Source: Haberlea rhodopensis
Taxonomy: Eukaryota > Streptophyta > Magnoliopsida > Lamiales > Gesneriaceae
Direction: 5' to 3'
DNA: 64,000 nt
Assembly: GCA_907163345.1 (NCBI GenBank)
Contig: CAJQUN010000021.1
Coordinates: forward strand, 806,001-870,000
The stretch's first letter is position 1, and every line of letters starts with the position of its first letter. The position numbers and the translations under genes were made by a program. This document shows positions 52,021 through 63,318 of the stretch, one piece after another. The notes under the pieces were generated by a model. The model saw only the letters and a program-made list of their open reading frames with translations. It was not told the DNA's origin and made no database searches.

Positions 52021-53502
52021 TGATAAGTGTCATTTTTACACTTATATTTGCATATATTTCTTGCGATTTTTATAGTGATTCTTGGAAAATTTTATACTTT
52101 TGGTTGTGTTTTGTTATATTTCCAGGAATCCAGTAGAAGTGCAAGAAATACTGGAAAACCCCCGTTTTATGGACTAGAAGGTGGAACTGTGACAAACGAA
52201 GCAAGCCATGGGAAAAGAAGTGAAAAAGATTAAAAAGATGATAAAAGCCACATGCGATCGATCGCATGCACCAGGAGATCGATCGCCTGAAGGCAGAATG
52301 GTGACGGAAATTTGAAGCAATAGGCCGTCGATCGCAACAAACCAAGCGATCGATCTCCTCGGGGCAGAACACATAGGCGATCGATCGCCTATCACAAGAG
52401 ACCGATCGCCGAGGAGAAAAAGTTGAAGGCGATCGATCGCCATAAACCAAGAGATCGATCGCACGCAGAGTCCCAAACAAGAAAAATTCCTTAATTAAGT
52501 TTTGGGCTATTTTTGGTACCAGACTTCTTGGGCTCGTGAAGGAGCATATAAATTGGAGTTTTTAGGTTAAAAGAAAGGTTCTTTCCAGCTTAAAAGAGGC
52601 ATCCTACCATTGGAAGAGAAATCACCTTCAAGACGATTCAAAGCAACGCAGCTAGAGACGGAAACATCAGATCGACGCACGATTTCACATCAAGTGTTTA
52701 TTAGTATTTCTGAACCTTACTTTAGTTTTATTTTCGAATTCCAATGTTTATAATGTTGTTAGATGTTATAAAACGTTATTTTCCGTTAATATGCTAGGCT
52801 AAGTTTGTTTATCAAGACATAGGGGATCCCATGTTTGAACCCTTGAGTTAATTAACAGTTTTGATTTGATTTCTATGATCTTTGCGCATAATTTATGTTT
52901 GTAATGCTTGTAAAAGATTAGCTATCTTTTGCATGATATTGGTAATCGTAATTGAATTGACAATAGGAGATTACGATACGACGTAGTAAATTAGGCCGTG
53001 GGTTTTAGGTTGAGACGGACCAAGTAAAATCTAGCACATGTGATAGCAATAGATTTACCAAAATCGAAGGCTAGTAGTTTTCACAAAGCGTTTTTCGGTA
53101 TTAATCATTCAATAAAGACACGGGAGTGGTTTATTGTAGATTAATGCTAGACTTGTTATAACCGGACCAAGGTATAACGAATGAAATAGGAAAACTCGTC
53201 ACCCTAGAACATAGAATTTTGAATCTTAATTAATAGACAACTTTTGGGGGATTACATGGGTGAACCGATGTCTTGATAGTTATCTGTACTGTTTAATATC
53301 TTAATTCTTTGTGGTGTGGTTGAATCTTTGAGTTGAGTAAATTAGTTAATCTTTCAAACAATTTCGTAGGTTAAATATAGAACGCTAGTTAAGTGGGTAC
53401 GACAATCCTTACTTTTAGACCATTATACTAAACTTAGACACCGTGCACTTGCGGTAGAGAATCGCTACACTGAGAAATAATTGTTTAAAATAAAAGCGAT
53501 CA
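52021..53502 (+). mobile_element. Athila-type solo LTR
   Basis: It starts TGATAAGTGTCATTTTTACA and ends AAAGCGATCA, the same ends as the LTRs of the Athila element at 53,987-60,513. The 5-bp flanks TATTT and TATAT differ at one position. No primer site follows. A TATA-like TATAAAT lies at 52,547, about 85 bp after a palindrome array. It is most simply a solo LTR left by recombination. Confidence 0.8.
52251..52462. repeat. Array of four paired GATCGATC palindromes
   Basis: Eight motif centres lie at 52,259.5, 52,280.5, 52,329.5, 52,351.5, 52,382.5, 52,403.5, 52,434.5 and 52,456.5. Steps within pairs are 21, 22, 21 and 22 bp; gaps between pairs are 49, 31 and 31. The best copies are perfect palindromes: CATGCGATCGATCGCATG (18 bp, 52,251) and ATAGGCGATCGATCGCCTAT (20 bp, 52,373). 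Others have one or two changed bases. Confidence 0.95.
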
Positions 53503-53986
53503 TATATGCATTTATATAGGGCAATTACATACCAATTCTCACAAAAAAATACATACCAGCACACTTTTACACCTACAATACCCCTCTCCCCACAAAACCC
53601 TTCGTCCCTTCTCTTCTCAAATCTTGGGGAGGCTTGGATGAAAGATCAAAGCATGCTCCTAGCTTGGTTTTTGGTTGCCAAATGGGTGATGTATTCGTAT
53701 TTGTGAGTTTTTAATTTGAAACTTTGATGGTAACATGATGTTGATGATGACTTATTGTTGTGGGTTTGAGTTTGTTGAAGTATTTGTGGATAAAGGAAGG
53801 GGTTATGCTTTATAATGAATATATTGATAGTTTTATTGACGTATTGGGATGTTATTGTGTGGTATGAGTGTTGTGTGGCATTTGTCCACAAAAATGGAGG
53901 ATTTTCACAAAAACAGGATCTCGCGATCGATCACGGGACATAGCCTGATCAATTGCGTGTTGAAAATGAAATTTGGTGGCGATGAA
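53503..53986. other. Intergenic remnant with one palindrome pair
   Basis: Non-coding. Near its end TCGCGATCGATCAC (centre 53,928.5) and CCTGATCAATTGCG (centre 53,950.5) form one more GATC-type pair, 22 bp apart. The host element is not identified. Confidence 0.5.
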
Positions 53987-55067
53987 TGATCGCTATTATT
54001 CTAAACAATTAATTCCAGTGTAGCGATTATGTACCGCAAGTGCACGGTGTCATGTTTTAGTATAATGATATGAAAAGTACGAGTGTCGAACCCACGAGGG
54101 CTATGAAATAAGTACCAAATTCAACAGTTTAACTATATTTAGCCTACGATAATTGGTTATGATTATTTAACTAAATTGACTAATAACTCAATTTTAACCC
54201 AAACAAGCAGTAATGGATAAGAATAAGATTAATAGAGACAATTATCAAGACTTTGGTTCACACATGTAATCCCCAATAATTCGCCTATTAGTTAAGATTT
54301 GAATACAAACGTTCTAAAGTGATGAGTTTTCTTAATGCACTTGTTATACCTTGGTCCGGCTATAACAAATCTAATACCAACGTTACAATAAGCTACTCTC
54401 GTACCCTTATTGAACAATCAATATTCAATGTCGATCTATGAAAACTACCAACCGTCGATTACTAGATATCTATAGCTATACATGTATTTGACTTTATCTC
54501 TCGATCTCAGTCTGAAATCCACGACATAAATTACTATATCGCATTGCAATTTTACCTCTCGATTACAATAAATTATCATTCAAGGATGGCCAAACCCTCA
54601 AAAGCATGAAACACAATAATTTATGCATAAAGATATGTACGAATCAATCAAAAACCTTAATTTGAATTATGGATTCATACAAAGGACCCCTAAGTCTTGA
54701 CAACAAACTTAGCCAACAATCGTCATCAAATAATAATGCATCAAATTGTTTTGCAACATTCCAAACATCAAAATCTAATGAAAATATAAAATAAAAGTTA
54801 GAATACAGAAATAACGAGAGGCGTTGACTCCTTGAGTTGCTCCGTCGTCCCGTCTCTTCCGATGCGTCTCTTCTTCAATGTGTTTGTGGTGTATGGATGA
54901 ATGGTGGTTGATGGAGATGATGTAGGCTGATGTTTGTAGGTTATAATATCAGTCAAAAAGTCCCTAAAAACATCCAAAACAATTCATATATAATGTTGGA
55001 GGAGTTTCATCTCCTTTGGACACAAAATACCCAAGATGGAAACAAAATCCCGAAAAATTCGATGTCT

Positions 55068-55226
55068 GGCGATCGATCGCGACAAGTGGCCAATCAATCG
55101 CCAGACTATTCTATCTTTTATTTTTCAAAATCTTCACACGGACGATCGATCGTCATCAATTCCTGATCGATCCCGAAATGTTTCTGGCCCAAGGCGATCG
55201 ATCGCCCAAAAATGCCGACCGATCGC
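55068..55226. repeat. Array of three paired GATCGATC palindromes (3' LTR)
   Basis: Centres lie at 55,074.5, 55,095.5, 55,147.5, 55,168.5, 55,199.5 and 55,220.5. Every within-pair step is 21 bp; gaps between pairs are 52 and 31. Some motifs have CG-to-CA or CG-to-TG type changes (AATCAATC in place of GATCGATC at 55,092). A TATATA lies about 75 bp away on the downstream (left) side in the element's own direction. Confidence 0.95.
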
Positions 55227-55442
55227 TACTACTGAAATTCAACAATTTGCGATTTCGTCCCTTCTTTTCCGTGTTTGCTCGGTTTTGTCATTTTTCATCA
55301 TTTTTAGCTCATCCACTTTTATGCATCTGGACCTAGATTCCTGAAATATACAACTATATACAAAACGCTAATATTGTACAGGAATCACTACAAAAACGTC
55401 CCTATTCTCATAACAAATTAAGTGTAAAAATCACACTTATCA

Positions 55443-56955
55443 ACTCCCCCAAACTTAAACTTGATCGTCTCGAGCAATAAATAAGATAAAAAAATATAGT
55501 TTAATATTGAAGATTCAAATAAACCAACTCGCAGTCAATCATGTAGCTCACATCTCACTTACAGACAAACAAGAGTCAATCAGAAAGTATAACAAATCGT
55601 GTTTTCTCCTAAATCAAGCAACATGTCTCCAAATCAGAACATGTGTGTGTGCTATTGTCACTTTCAAGTTTCATGTAATTTTCATAAAATCATGCTAGTC
55701 AATGAAAGTTAAGATTATCCTTGAGCACCCCATAGTCTTATTTTCAAACACTTCTCCACTAATGGAGTCACTCCCTAGACTTGGATCAATAGGTCTTTTT
55801 AAGCTTGTGATGTTAGGCCTAGGTGTTGGCTTCAAAGAAAGATATGATAGTACAAAGAAGAGAGTATAATCATGTAATGTTCATATTCTTAGCACAAATT
55901 GAGCTTCTCTTCTTTTTCTTCTAGCATTGATCACTTTGGGTCTTATTTAGTCACTAATTTTCTCAAGGCTCTTTCTATTCTTTCTTTTCTCATTCATCAA
56001 TTTTTTAATAAGATCATCCAAATATAGCAATTCATGTGCATCTAATGAGATTCATTAGACTTCCTTTGGGTAAGGATAATTTTTTTTCAATTTAGGCTCA
56101 AATAGGTAGGTATAATGAGTTTGTCAAAAAAAGTTGAATGTGGGCTAATAATATGTTGAATATACACCATTCTTTTTTAATTAAGCTCAAAAGTGGAGAC
56201 TAGGGATTGATGTAAACATGGTAAGCTTGAAAGGCTCAAACGGTCCAAAAATCGCATAGATCATCTCCTAATCAAGTTCATGACTATAAAATTTCGCCTT
56301 AAAGTGTCATCATCAAATAGTTTATAAGGTACTATAAGATGCTAAAAAATAATTCATCAAGTTTACAAAGATTTTCACTACTACAAATGCAATTCACGAG
56401 ATTGTGACTCAAATGTGCTCAATATATTCATTATCTTTGACATGCCAAACTCAAAACAAGATATTCACAAACAAGTCTTATAATTATCAAAATTCAATTG
56501 ACATGCATAATGAGATTAATATCATCATGGAATAGAGACCACTATTATGATTCATTCTTTTCTCTCTAATTGAACTCATTTTCGTAAAAAAAAAAAAATT
56601 TGTTGGTGCTCAAAGACAATACAATTCTAACGAAAAAGTATGACATAGTAATGCACTCCCCCTAACTTAATTCATGCATTGTCCTCAATGTAATAATCAT
56701 GGAAAATGAGACAAAGCATTTACCTTTGACAACGACCGTCAGTGATCGTCGTCCAATTCTTCGTCAGCTCGTGGGGCATATTGTTGGAACATATCACAAC
56801 ACGCATGGAGTCTCTCACCAAAAATCAAAACAAAAACAAAAGCGAACCCAAAACAAAGCAAAGGTATAAGAAAAAGTTCTTGATTTAAAGTCCCAAGCTG
56901 TACTTTTTACCATGTAAGCTCAAGTGCCGCAAGGGCCAGTGGGGAACGATTTTCC
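55443..56955 (-). other. Athila 3' non-coding region
   Basis: From the polypurine tract to the integrase tail, about 1.5 kb without a convincing frame. Athila elements usually have a long non-coding or env-like region here. I see no membrane-protein pattern. Confidence 0.5.
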
Positions 56956-57150
56956 ATCCTCCATGTGGTAGTGTCGTAACAACTTCTCTTCCACCGTGAA
57001 TAGAGCCCCTTGGTCATCTCTCAGATTGATAGTGTCGCATATTAGAACATCGACAACTTTGAACGGTCCAGCCCATAGTGAGTCCGACTTCCATGGAAAT
57101 AGTCAGATTTTTTCCTATTCAGTAGAACCAAGTCTCCCTCATAGATTTTT
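56956..57150 (-). pseudogene. Athila integrase C-terminal tail
   Basis: The minus strand reads YEGDLVLLNRKKSDYFHGS, then frames around LRDDQGALFT and LLRHYHMEDG. These are the end of an Athila-type integrase. It is joined directly to the protease region on the right, which marks the internal deletion point near 57,150. Confidence 0.7.
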
Positions 57151-57632
57151 CATCCTTTTAGATTGGCATTCGATGTGACCATCACTTTCTTCTCATTCCT
57201 TGATACCCGTGTCACATTAACAGATAATGGATCAATTACACTGATATTGCAACATCGGTACTCAGTGTGTGTGATCTTCAAAGCTTCGAACATATAAAAA
57301 AATAACTTGATCCCCCCTACTCGGAGTATCAACTTCCCTTCTTGGACATCAATTAACACCCTTCCAGTTGCTAGGAATGGTCTTCCTAGAATCAAAGGCA
57401 TGTTCGCATCTTCCTTTATGTCCAACACGATAAAATCCATCGAAATGGTGAATTTGTCGACCTTGAGTGGTACATCCTCAACTATTCCTTGAAGGTACTT
57501 GATGGACTTGTCCGCCATTTGCAGTGACACATTGATCAGTTTGCACTCTCCTAAGCCCAGCTTCCTGTAAACAGACAAATGCATTAGATTAATACTTGCA
57601 CCCAAATCACATAAAGATTTCTTAAAAGACAT
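57151..57632 (-). pseudogene. Athila protease region
   Basis: The 160-codon frame starts MSFKKSLCDLGASINLMHLS. The active-site motif is DLGASINL, the form used by Athila-type aspartic proteases (D-L-G-A-S). VEDVPLKVDKFTISMDFIVL, then PLILGRPFLATGRVLIDV, follow as in the family. The frame loses homology at the deletion junction near 57,150. In an intact element it would cleave the polyprotein in the cytoplasmic particle. Confidence 0.88.
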
Positions 57633-57775
57633 AGCGTTGATTTTTCAAGGTATAGTGAAACTCCCTGGATCCTTTAACTTTGGAGGTGAATCATTTTTAA
57701 TGATAGCAGAACACTCCTCAGTTAAGTTTATTATCTCATGCTCTCCTAGTTTCCGCTTTTTTGACAGTATCTCCT

Positions 57776-58700
57776 TCAAAAACTTACATAGTTCGGCATT
57801 TGCTGGATAGCATCTTTGAAAGGCATATCTATGTGGAGATTCTTAATCAAATATAAAAACTTAGCAAATTTAGCATCTATTTTTGCTCTCTTATATGCAA
57901 TGAGGATTGAGAGTGGGATATCTACCTTAGCAGGTGTAATGGGTGTAGTGGTCTTAGTAGACTTACCTTTGTCACGTGGTTGATCCTCTTCTTTCTTGAT
58001 GTCCTCCTCGCCCTTACTCTCAACATGTGCATCCTTATTCTCGGTGACCTCCTTTCCGCTCCTCAACGTGATGGCATGGACTTGCTCCCTTGGATTCTTT
58101 TTCGTGTCACTAGGTAGTGATCCCGGTTGTCGTCCGGCTGGGATTGTTGCTAACTGTCACACTTGGACTTCCAAGTTCTTTATCGATACCTCGTGATTGT
58201 TCATCCTTGTTTCATCTGATGATATGAACTTGGTTAGTAGCTCTTCCATGCTTGGCTTTGGTGCATGCCCGGTGGTGGTTGGGGATAGTTCATCGGCCCC
58301 GTATTGTACGTATTTGCGTAGGGGTAGGTCGGTGGTGGTCGGTTCCCTACAAAGTTAGTAGATTCTTAGTTGTAACGAAAGGGTTACCTACTTGGCAGTC
58401 AGTGCTCGGATGTCCTCCTTGGCAAAGCTCGTCTGTTACAGCTTGAACTTGCATTGCATGCATGCACTGTCAATCTTCTTGTTCAGTGCTTCCAACTGGG
58501 AAGCTATGGCAGTAACTTCACTCATTTGATGCAATCCAGCTTGCTTCTTTGGCACGTTCCTTTCGGACTGCCATTGACAGTATTAGCAGCTATCTCCTCC
58601 AACAGCGTATAAGCACTCTCGAGCGTTCATCACAGTACCTCCTGATGCTGCATCAATCATAGAACGGTTATCAGAAAATAAACCATTATAAAAAGTTTGT
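57776..58700 (-). pseudogene. Athila gag, distal part
   Basis: 58,066-57,776 is an open Lys/Glu-rich frame (MRSGKEVTENKD, then DIPLSILIAYKRAKIDAKFA) that forms the spacer between capsid and protease in Athila polyproteins. The stretch to 58,700 is the same region with stops and frameshifts. Confidence 0.7.
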
Positions 58701-58783
58701 ACCTGCAGCGATATAGGGAGGCCATGATGTGGGCATCTCCGCAGTAAGCGCTCTCAAGCCTCGTACAGTGTCTCGGGATTGTG

Positions 58784-59221
58784 TTAGACAAACGTGTTGA
58801 TGTCATTGCGCATCATGGCCATCTTGGATGGTGGGAAATATTTTGACAAAAATAATTGTGCCATCCCATCCCACGTAGTAATAGAACATGTAGGCAACGA
58901 TTGCAACAAAGATTTAGCTTTATCACGTAAAGAAAATGGAAATAAACGTAACCTGATGGCATCGTCAGTAACGCCATTGTGCTTGAAGATATCACAAATC
59001 TCCATGAAGTTGGAGATGTGGGCATTTGGATCATCAGTAGCTGATCCCCCAAACTGGACCGAGTGTTGGATCATCTGTATGATAGCAGGCTTAATCTCGA
59101 AATTGTTAGCCTGGATGCTTGGTCTAGTGATACTGTACAGTGATCCATGGAATGAAGGATGAGCATAGCCCATGAGTGACCTTGCAACTGGTGCTACTGG
59201 AACCTCCTCGTTATTATCCAT
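58784..59221 (-). pseudogene. Athila gag, N-terminal capsid
   Basis: The frame starts MDNNEEVPVAPVARSLMGYA, 67 bases after the primer site, as expected for the first ORF. IKPAIIQMIQHSVQFGGSAT and DDPNAHISNFMEICDIFKHN are followed by LFPFSLRDKAKSLLQSLP and FLSKYFPPSKMAMMRNDI, the classic plant gypsy capsid blocks. It stops at about 58,784 in a frame broken further on. Confidence 0.9.
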
Positions 59222-59287
59222 GAGTGTTCTCGTCGGATATTACTTAAACTACAGTCAATTAATCTCGTCGGATATTACTTAAACTAG

Positions 59288-59305
59288 TCCCCGACAACGG
59301 CGCCA
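59288..59305 (-). other. Athila primer-binding site
   Basis: The minus strand reads TGGCGCCGTTGTCGGGGA, six bases after the LTR end. It is nearly the TGGCGCCGTTGCCGGGGA site common to Athila-type elements. Confidence 0.9.
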
Positions 59306-60400
59306 AAAACTTGATCGCTATTATTTTAAACAATTAATTCCAGTGTATCGATTATGTACCTCAAGTGCATGGTGTCAAGTTTTAGCATAATGATATGAAA
59401 AGTATGCGTGTTGAACCCACGAGGACTAGGAAATAAGTACCAAATTTCACTAGTTTAACTATATTTAGCCTACAATAATTGGTTATGATTATTTAACTAA
59501 ATTGACTAATAACTCCATATTTAACCCAAACAAGCAGTAACAAATAAGAATAAGATCGATAGGACAATTATCAAGACTTTGGTTCACCGATGTAATCCCC
59601 CATAATTCGCCTATTAGTTAAGATTTGAATTCAAACATTCTAAGGTGACGAGTTTTCCTAATGCACTTGTTATACCTTGGTCCGGCTATAACAAATCTAA
59701 TACTAACGTTACAATAAGCTACTCTCGTACCCTTATTGAACAATCAATATTGAATGTCGATCTATGAAACAACTAGCCTTCGATTAATAGATATCTATAG
59801 CTATCACACATGTATTTGACTTTATCTCTCGATCTCAGTTTGAAATCCACGACATAATTACTTTCGAATTGCAATTTTATCTCTTGGTCTCAGTTACAAT
59901 AAATTATCATTCAAGGATGGTCAAACCCTCAAAAGCATGAAACACAGTAATTTATGCACAAAAATATGTAAGAATCAATCAAAAACATTAATTTGAATTA
60001 TGGGTTCATACAAAGGATCCCCTAAGTCTTGACAACAAACTTAGCCAACAATCATCATCAAATAATAATGCATCAAATTGTTTTACAACATTCTAAACAT
60101 CAAAATCTAATGAAAATATAGAACAAGAGTTAGAAATACGGAAATAACGAGAGGTGTTGACTCCTTGCATTACTCCGTCGTCCTGTCTCTTCCGATGCGC
60201 CTCTTCTTCAATGTTTTGTGGTGTATGGATGAATGGTGGTTGATGGAGATGATGGAGGCTGATGTTTGTAGGTTCAAATATCAGTCAAAAAGTCCCTAAA
60301 AACGTCCAAAACAATCCATATATAATGTTGGAGGAGTTTCATCTCCTTTGGACACAAAATAACCAAGATGGAAACAAAATCCCGAAAAATTCGATGTCTG

Positions 60401-60506
60401 GCGATCGATCGCGACAAGTGGCCGATCGATCGCCAGACTATTCTATATTTTATTTTTAAAAATCTTCACACGAGTGATCGATCGCCCAAAAATGCCGATC
60501 GATCGC
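60401..60506. repeat. Array of two paired GATCGATC palindromes (5' LTR)
   Basis: Centres lie at 60,406.5, 60,427.5, 60,479.5 and 60,500.5 (steps 21, 52, 21). GTCTGGCGATCGATCG (60,396-60,411) is the exact complement of 60,423-60,438 around an 11-nt loop. Compared with the other LTR, 52 bp running from one palindrome centre to another are missing, so the spacing register is kept. Confidence 0.95.
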
Positions 60507-60513
60507 TACTACT

Positions 60514-61998
60514 TGTAAGGAATCCAACATGCATAATACGCCGCGGAATAAAAAATTTGGATTCCATCCACTGGACCTATACGAAGTATTCATATCGGGT
60601 GTCGAGAATTATACCTTTGAAGCGTGTTTGATGCAGTGTATCGTCCGAGCAACACGTCCTAGAATCAGGAGCAAAACTTTTCTAATTTTGCCTCTACGGT
60701 ATCCACACGATGAAATCGGTGAAGGTATGTTAAAGAACAAGTTGCTAGACTTGATCTTCAATCGTGAAAGGGATGAGCACCCTAAATAAAGTGACGACTG
60801 TGGCTTTTTGCTAGGTTTAGCTTTTAGTTAATCTCATTAACCATTAAAAACTTAACCTAATATGATGTGAGTATATATATAGATAAATAATAGGCGGCTG
60901 GTATAGGGTTTTCAAAATACCATTTAAGCCCAATTAATATTTATCTGTATAATGCATATTCAAATATATATATTCACATATATATATATATATATAATCG
61001 GCTTATAATAATATAACATATTATTATTATATGATTTGGACTCTTCCTAATCAACTTAATTCATCCAATGAATTATATCTCCCTTTATCGATTTAATCTT
61101 TTGTGCGACCCGTTAGGATCTTGCAACGTTGGCAGTGATATAAAATCTCATTTTATGTCACAAGCAAAGAGCGGTATCTAGCAACACATCAAGGCTACAC
61201 AAGTTACAAGAATGTCATTGACTCGACATAAGCTATGGCCTGTGATAATATTCACCAAGTAACTTAATCCCTTTGTCCTATGTGTTTAGATTAAACACGA
61301 GTCATGGAATAGTCAAACTCGTATAGTTCAATCTTTTATTTCTTGATCCCCAAGTAGACTAGAATAAACAAATAAGCTCGATATCAGATATCGACTAATT
61401 CGAGCATGGCCATGCATTTTAGTCTCACTTGATCAAGGGCCCAAACACTTCTCCTGTTATATAGGAGGGACAAATCCTATCTTGATCACTCAACATTCCT
61501 CTACATAATTCATGGTGTATCTAATGATTGTCTTTATAGTTTACCCTGTTACATGTAACGTCTGACAATATTAAGATACACGACTCCTTATGTTGGGATC
61601 TCTGGTGATCTCAAGTCGTAAGGATTACATATCACTATGAGAATTGCTTATGACATTCATATAACTATCCATGTAGCATTATCATGATGGGTCGGTGCAG
61701 TACATTGTTCTCTAACATGCACCCATGTGTTGCTTTGATATCTCATATCCATGAACAATTCATCAATCAACACATACCAGTCTCAATGCACTATCATTAT
61801 CCTAATTCATGATAATACTTGACTAGGGACCATCTTTAAGAATAATACAATATTATTCTAAGGACATTAACATATATATATATTCATATTACACAGAGCT
61901 GGAATGATATATAATAATGAATTGCCTTTATTAAAATCATATTACATTGTATGCCAAAATCAATCATCTAATGAGTTGTCTTAGGGCATATCCCAACA
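60514..61998 (-). mobile_element. Copia LTR (3' LTR of a minus-strand element)
   Basis: The plus-strand edges are TGTAAGGAATCC (60,514) and ATATCCCAACA (61,998), so on the minus strand it starts TGTTGGGATATGCCC. AATCTCCCACTTGCACTAAG just right of it is the complement of a copia polypurine tract and pol end. The rest of the element is cut off at 62,023. Open frames inside (for example 60,529-60,789) are not recognised as proteins. Confidence 0.85.
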
Positions 61999-62754
61999 AA
62001 TCTCCCACTTGCACTAAGACCAATGTGATGCCCGGGGATTAATGGTGTTAATCCTGGTATAGTACTAATCCTTAATGGATTTTAATTGTGACAATTATGA
62101 ATTAATTGCGGATTTGGGACTCCCGGGATATTAAATCAGGTATTTGGAGTCGTTGGATCCAAGGAATGAGATTGTATTCTCATCGTGGTGATAACCTTGG
62201 AATTTGGTTTTTGGTGGGATCTGGGGACCGGGGTATTTTGTTTTGGGGCTGGTACTGGAAAATGAGATTGAGAGATAATTATTGGAAACAGATGATTTTT
62301 AAAATGAGTCATGATGTATTTGTGGAGGACTTGGTATTTTGGAGCCTTGGTACTGTATATACCAAGTGGACTCAGTATTCCGTCATTGCACAGATTTCCT
62401 CTCTCTCTCTCTCTCTTCTCTCTCCCTCTCTCCTCATTTTCCCCCATTTGCCCCAAACCCCTCTTCCTTCCTCTTGGAAGAAATGGCTAGAAGCTCGGCT
62501 CGGGAGCCGGATTTCTCGAAGATAATCAGGTATTATTCTACCCCTCGTCCTTGTCTTCGATTTGATAGTAGTATGGTGGATTTTGGTTGAGTATTATGTT
62601 GAGTTTGAGTTTTTGAAACTTTTAAAGATTTTGGGGGTTGGATGTATAAGGGTTTTTATGATGTTAATGTTGAGGATAAATGGTATATTGGGTGTTGAGA
62701 ATATTTTCTGGGAGTTTAAACCCAAAAACGCCATTTCTGGGCCCGTACAGAGCT

Positions 62755-62911
62755 CGCCGATCGATCGGCGTTGAGGTCCCGATCAATCGCACGTATTTCG
62801 AAAACGGGAAGATGATGTATAGTTGGCTCGATCGATCGAGCAAGGAAGGATTTTTAGGCATGGGTTGCTGGGGCTCTCGATCGATCGAGCCCCTTTGGCC
62901 GATCGATCGAG
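62755..62911. repeat. GATCGATC palindromes, two pairs and a single
   Basis: Centres lie at 62,762.5, 62,784.5 (22), 62,833.5 (49), 62,882.5 (49) and 62,904.5 (22). The first is a perfect 16-bp palindrome CGCCGATCGATCGGCG. Unlike the other arrays, this one lies downstream of the probable promoter, in the leader part of the LTR. Confidence 0.93.
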
Positions 62912-63190
62912 ATGCCCTGTTTTGTAGATAATATGTTTTTTTTGTTATGGAATCGGTGCATGCTTCGCCCGGGTATTTTATATTGGTTAATCATCATTGA
63001 TTGATGATATATTTGGGGATTGTAAACGTGCTTGGGCACGTGGTTGCATGATTATATTTGATTATGAGTTATTTTATGTGGTAGCACATAATTCATCGGG
63101 TCGCGGGACTCGGTCAAGGTTTGGTTCGGTCTACGGAATCATAAGGTACGTATGACGTACGAGCATAGCCTGTTATAATGTTGCAACTGC

Positions 63191-63318
63191 GAAATGCATG
63201 GTATGTGGTATTTGCAATAAATGGATATTGAAATGCATGGTATGTGGTATTTGCCATAAATGGATATTGAAATGCATGGTATGTGGTATTTGCATAAATG
63301 GATATTGAAATGCATCGT
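63191..63318. repeat. 39-bp tandem repeat, just over three units
   Basis: GAAATGCATGGTATGTGGTA units start at 63,191, 63,230, 63,269 and 63,307. The last is cut by the junction with the next LTR. Confidence 0.9.

Larger units (their letters stand above)
53987..60513 (-). mobile_element. Athila-type gypsy element with internal deletion
   Basis: On the minus strand: a truncated 5' LTR (59,312-60,513), primer site TGGCGCCGTTGTCGGGGA (59,288-59,305), gag, protease, an integrase tail, a long non-coding stretch, a polypurine tract (complement of ACTCCCCCAAACTT at 55,443) and the 3' LTR (53,987-55,442, 1,456 bp). Reverse transcriptase, RNase H and most of integrase are missing. The 5' LTR is cut at 60,513 by a copia LTR. 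Both LTRs carry palindrome arrays. Confidence 0.92.
62024..63318 (+). mobile_element. Tekay-like gypsy LTR, 5' part
   Basis: It starts TGTGATGCCCGGGGATTAAT and follows the LARD LTR in layout and phrases (GAGATTGTATTCTCAT, GGTTTTTGGTG). A CT-rich initiator stretch lies at 62,398-62,433 and a donor-like CAG|GTATTA near 62,528. It breaks off at 63,318, where Athila/Tat LTR sequence begins. Confidence 0.75.

Noticed and set aside
55443..56955. Env-like gene in the Athila element
   Set aside because: No frame of useful length, signal peptide or membrane segment was found; only short chance frames.
60529..60789. 86-codon frame in the copia LTR
   Set aside because: It lies wholly inside an LTR between recognised ends, on the strand opposite to the element, with no known motif.
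62106..62525. 139-codon frame at the start of the Tekay-like LTR
   Set aside because: It runs through the LTR promoter and CT-rich stretch. Composition is low complexity and no family was recognised.
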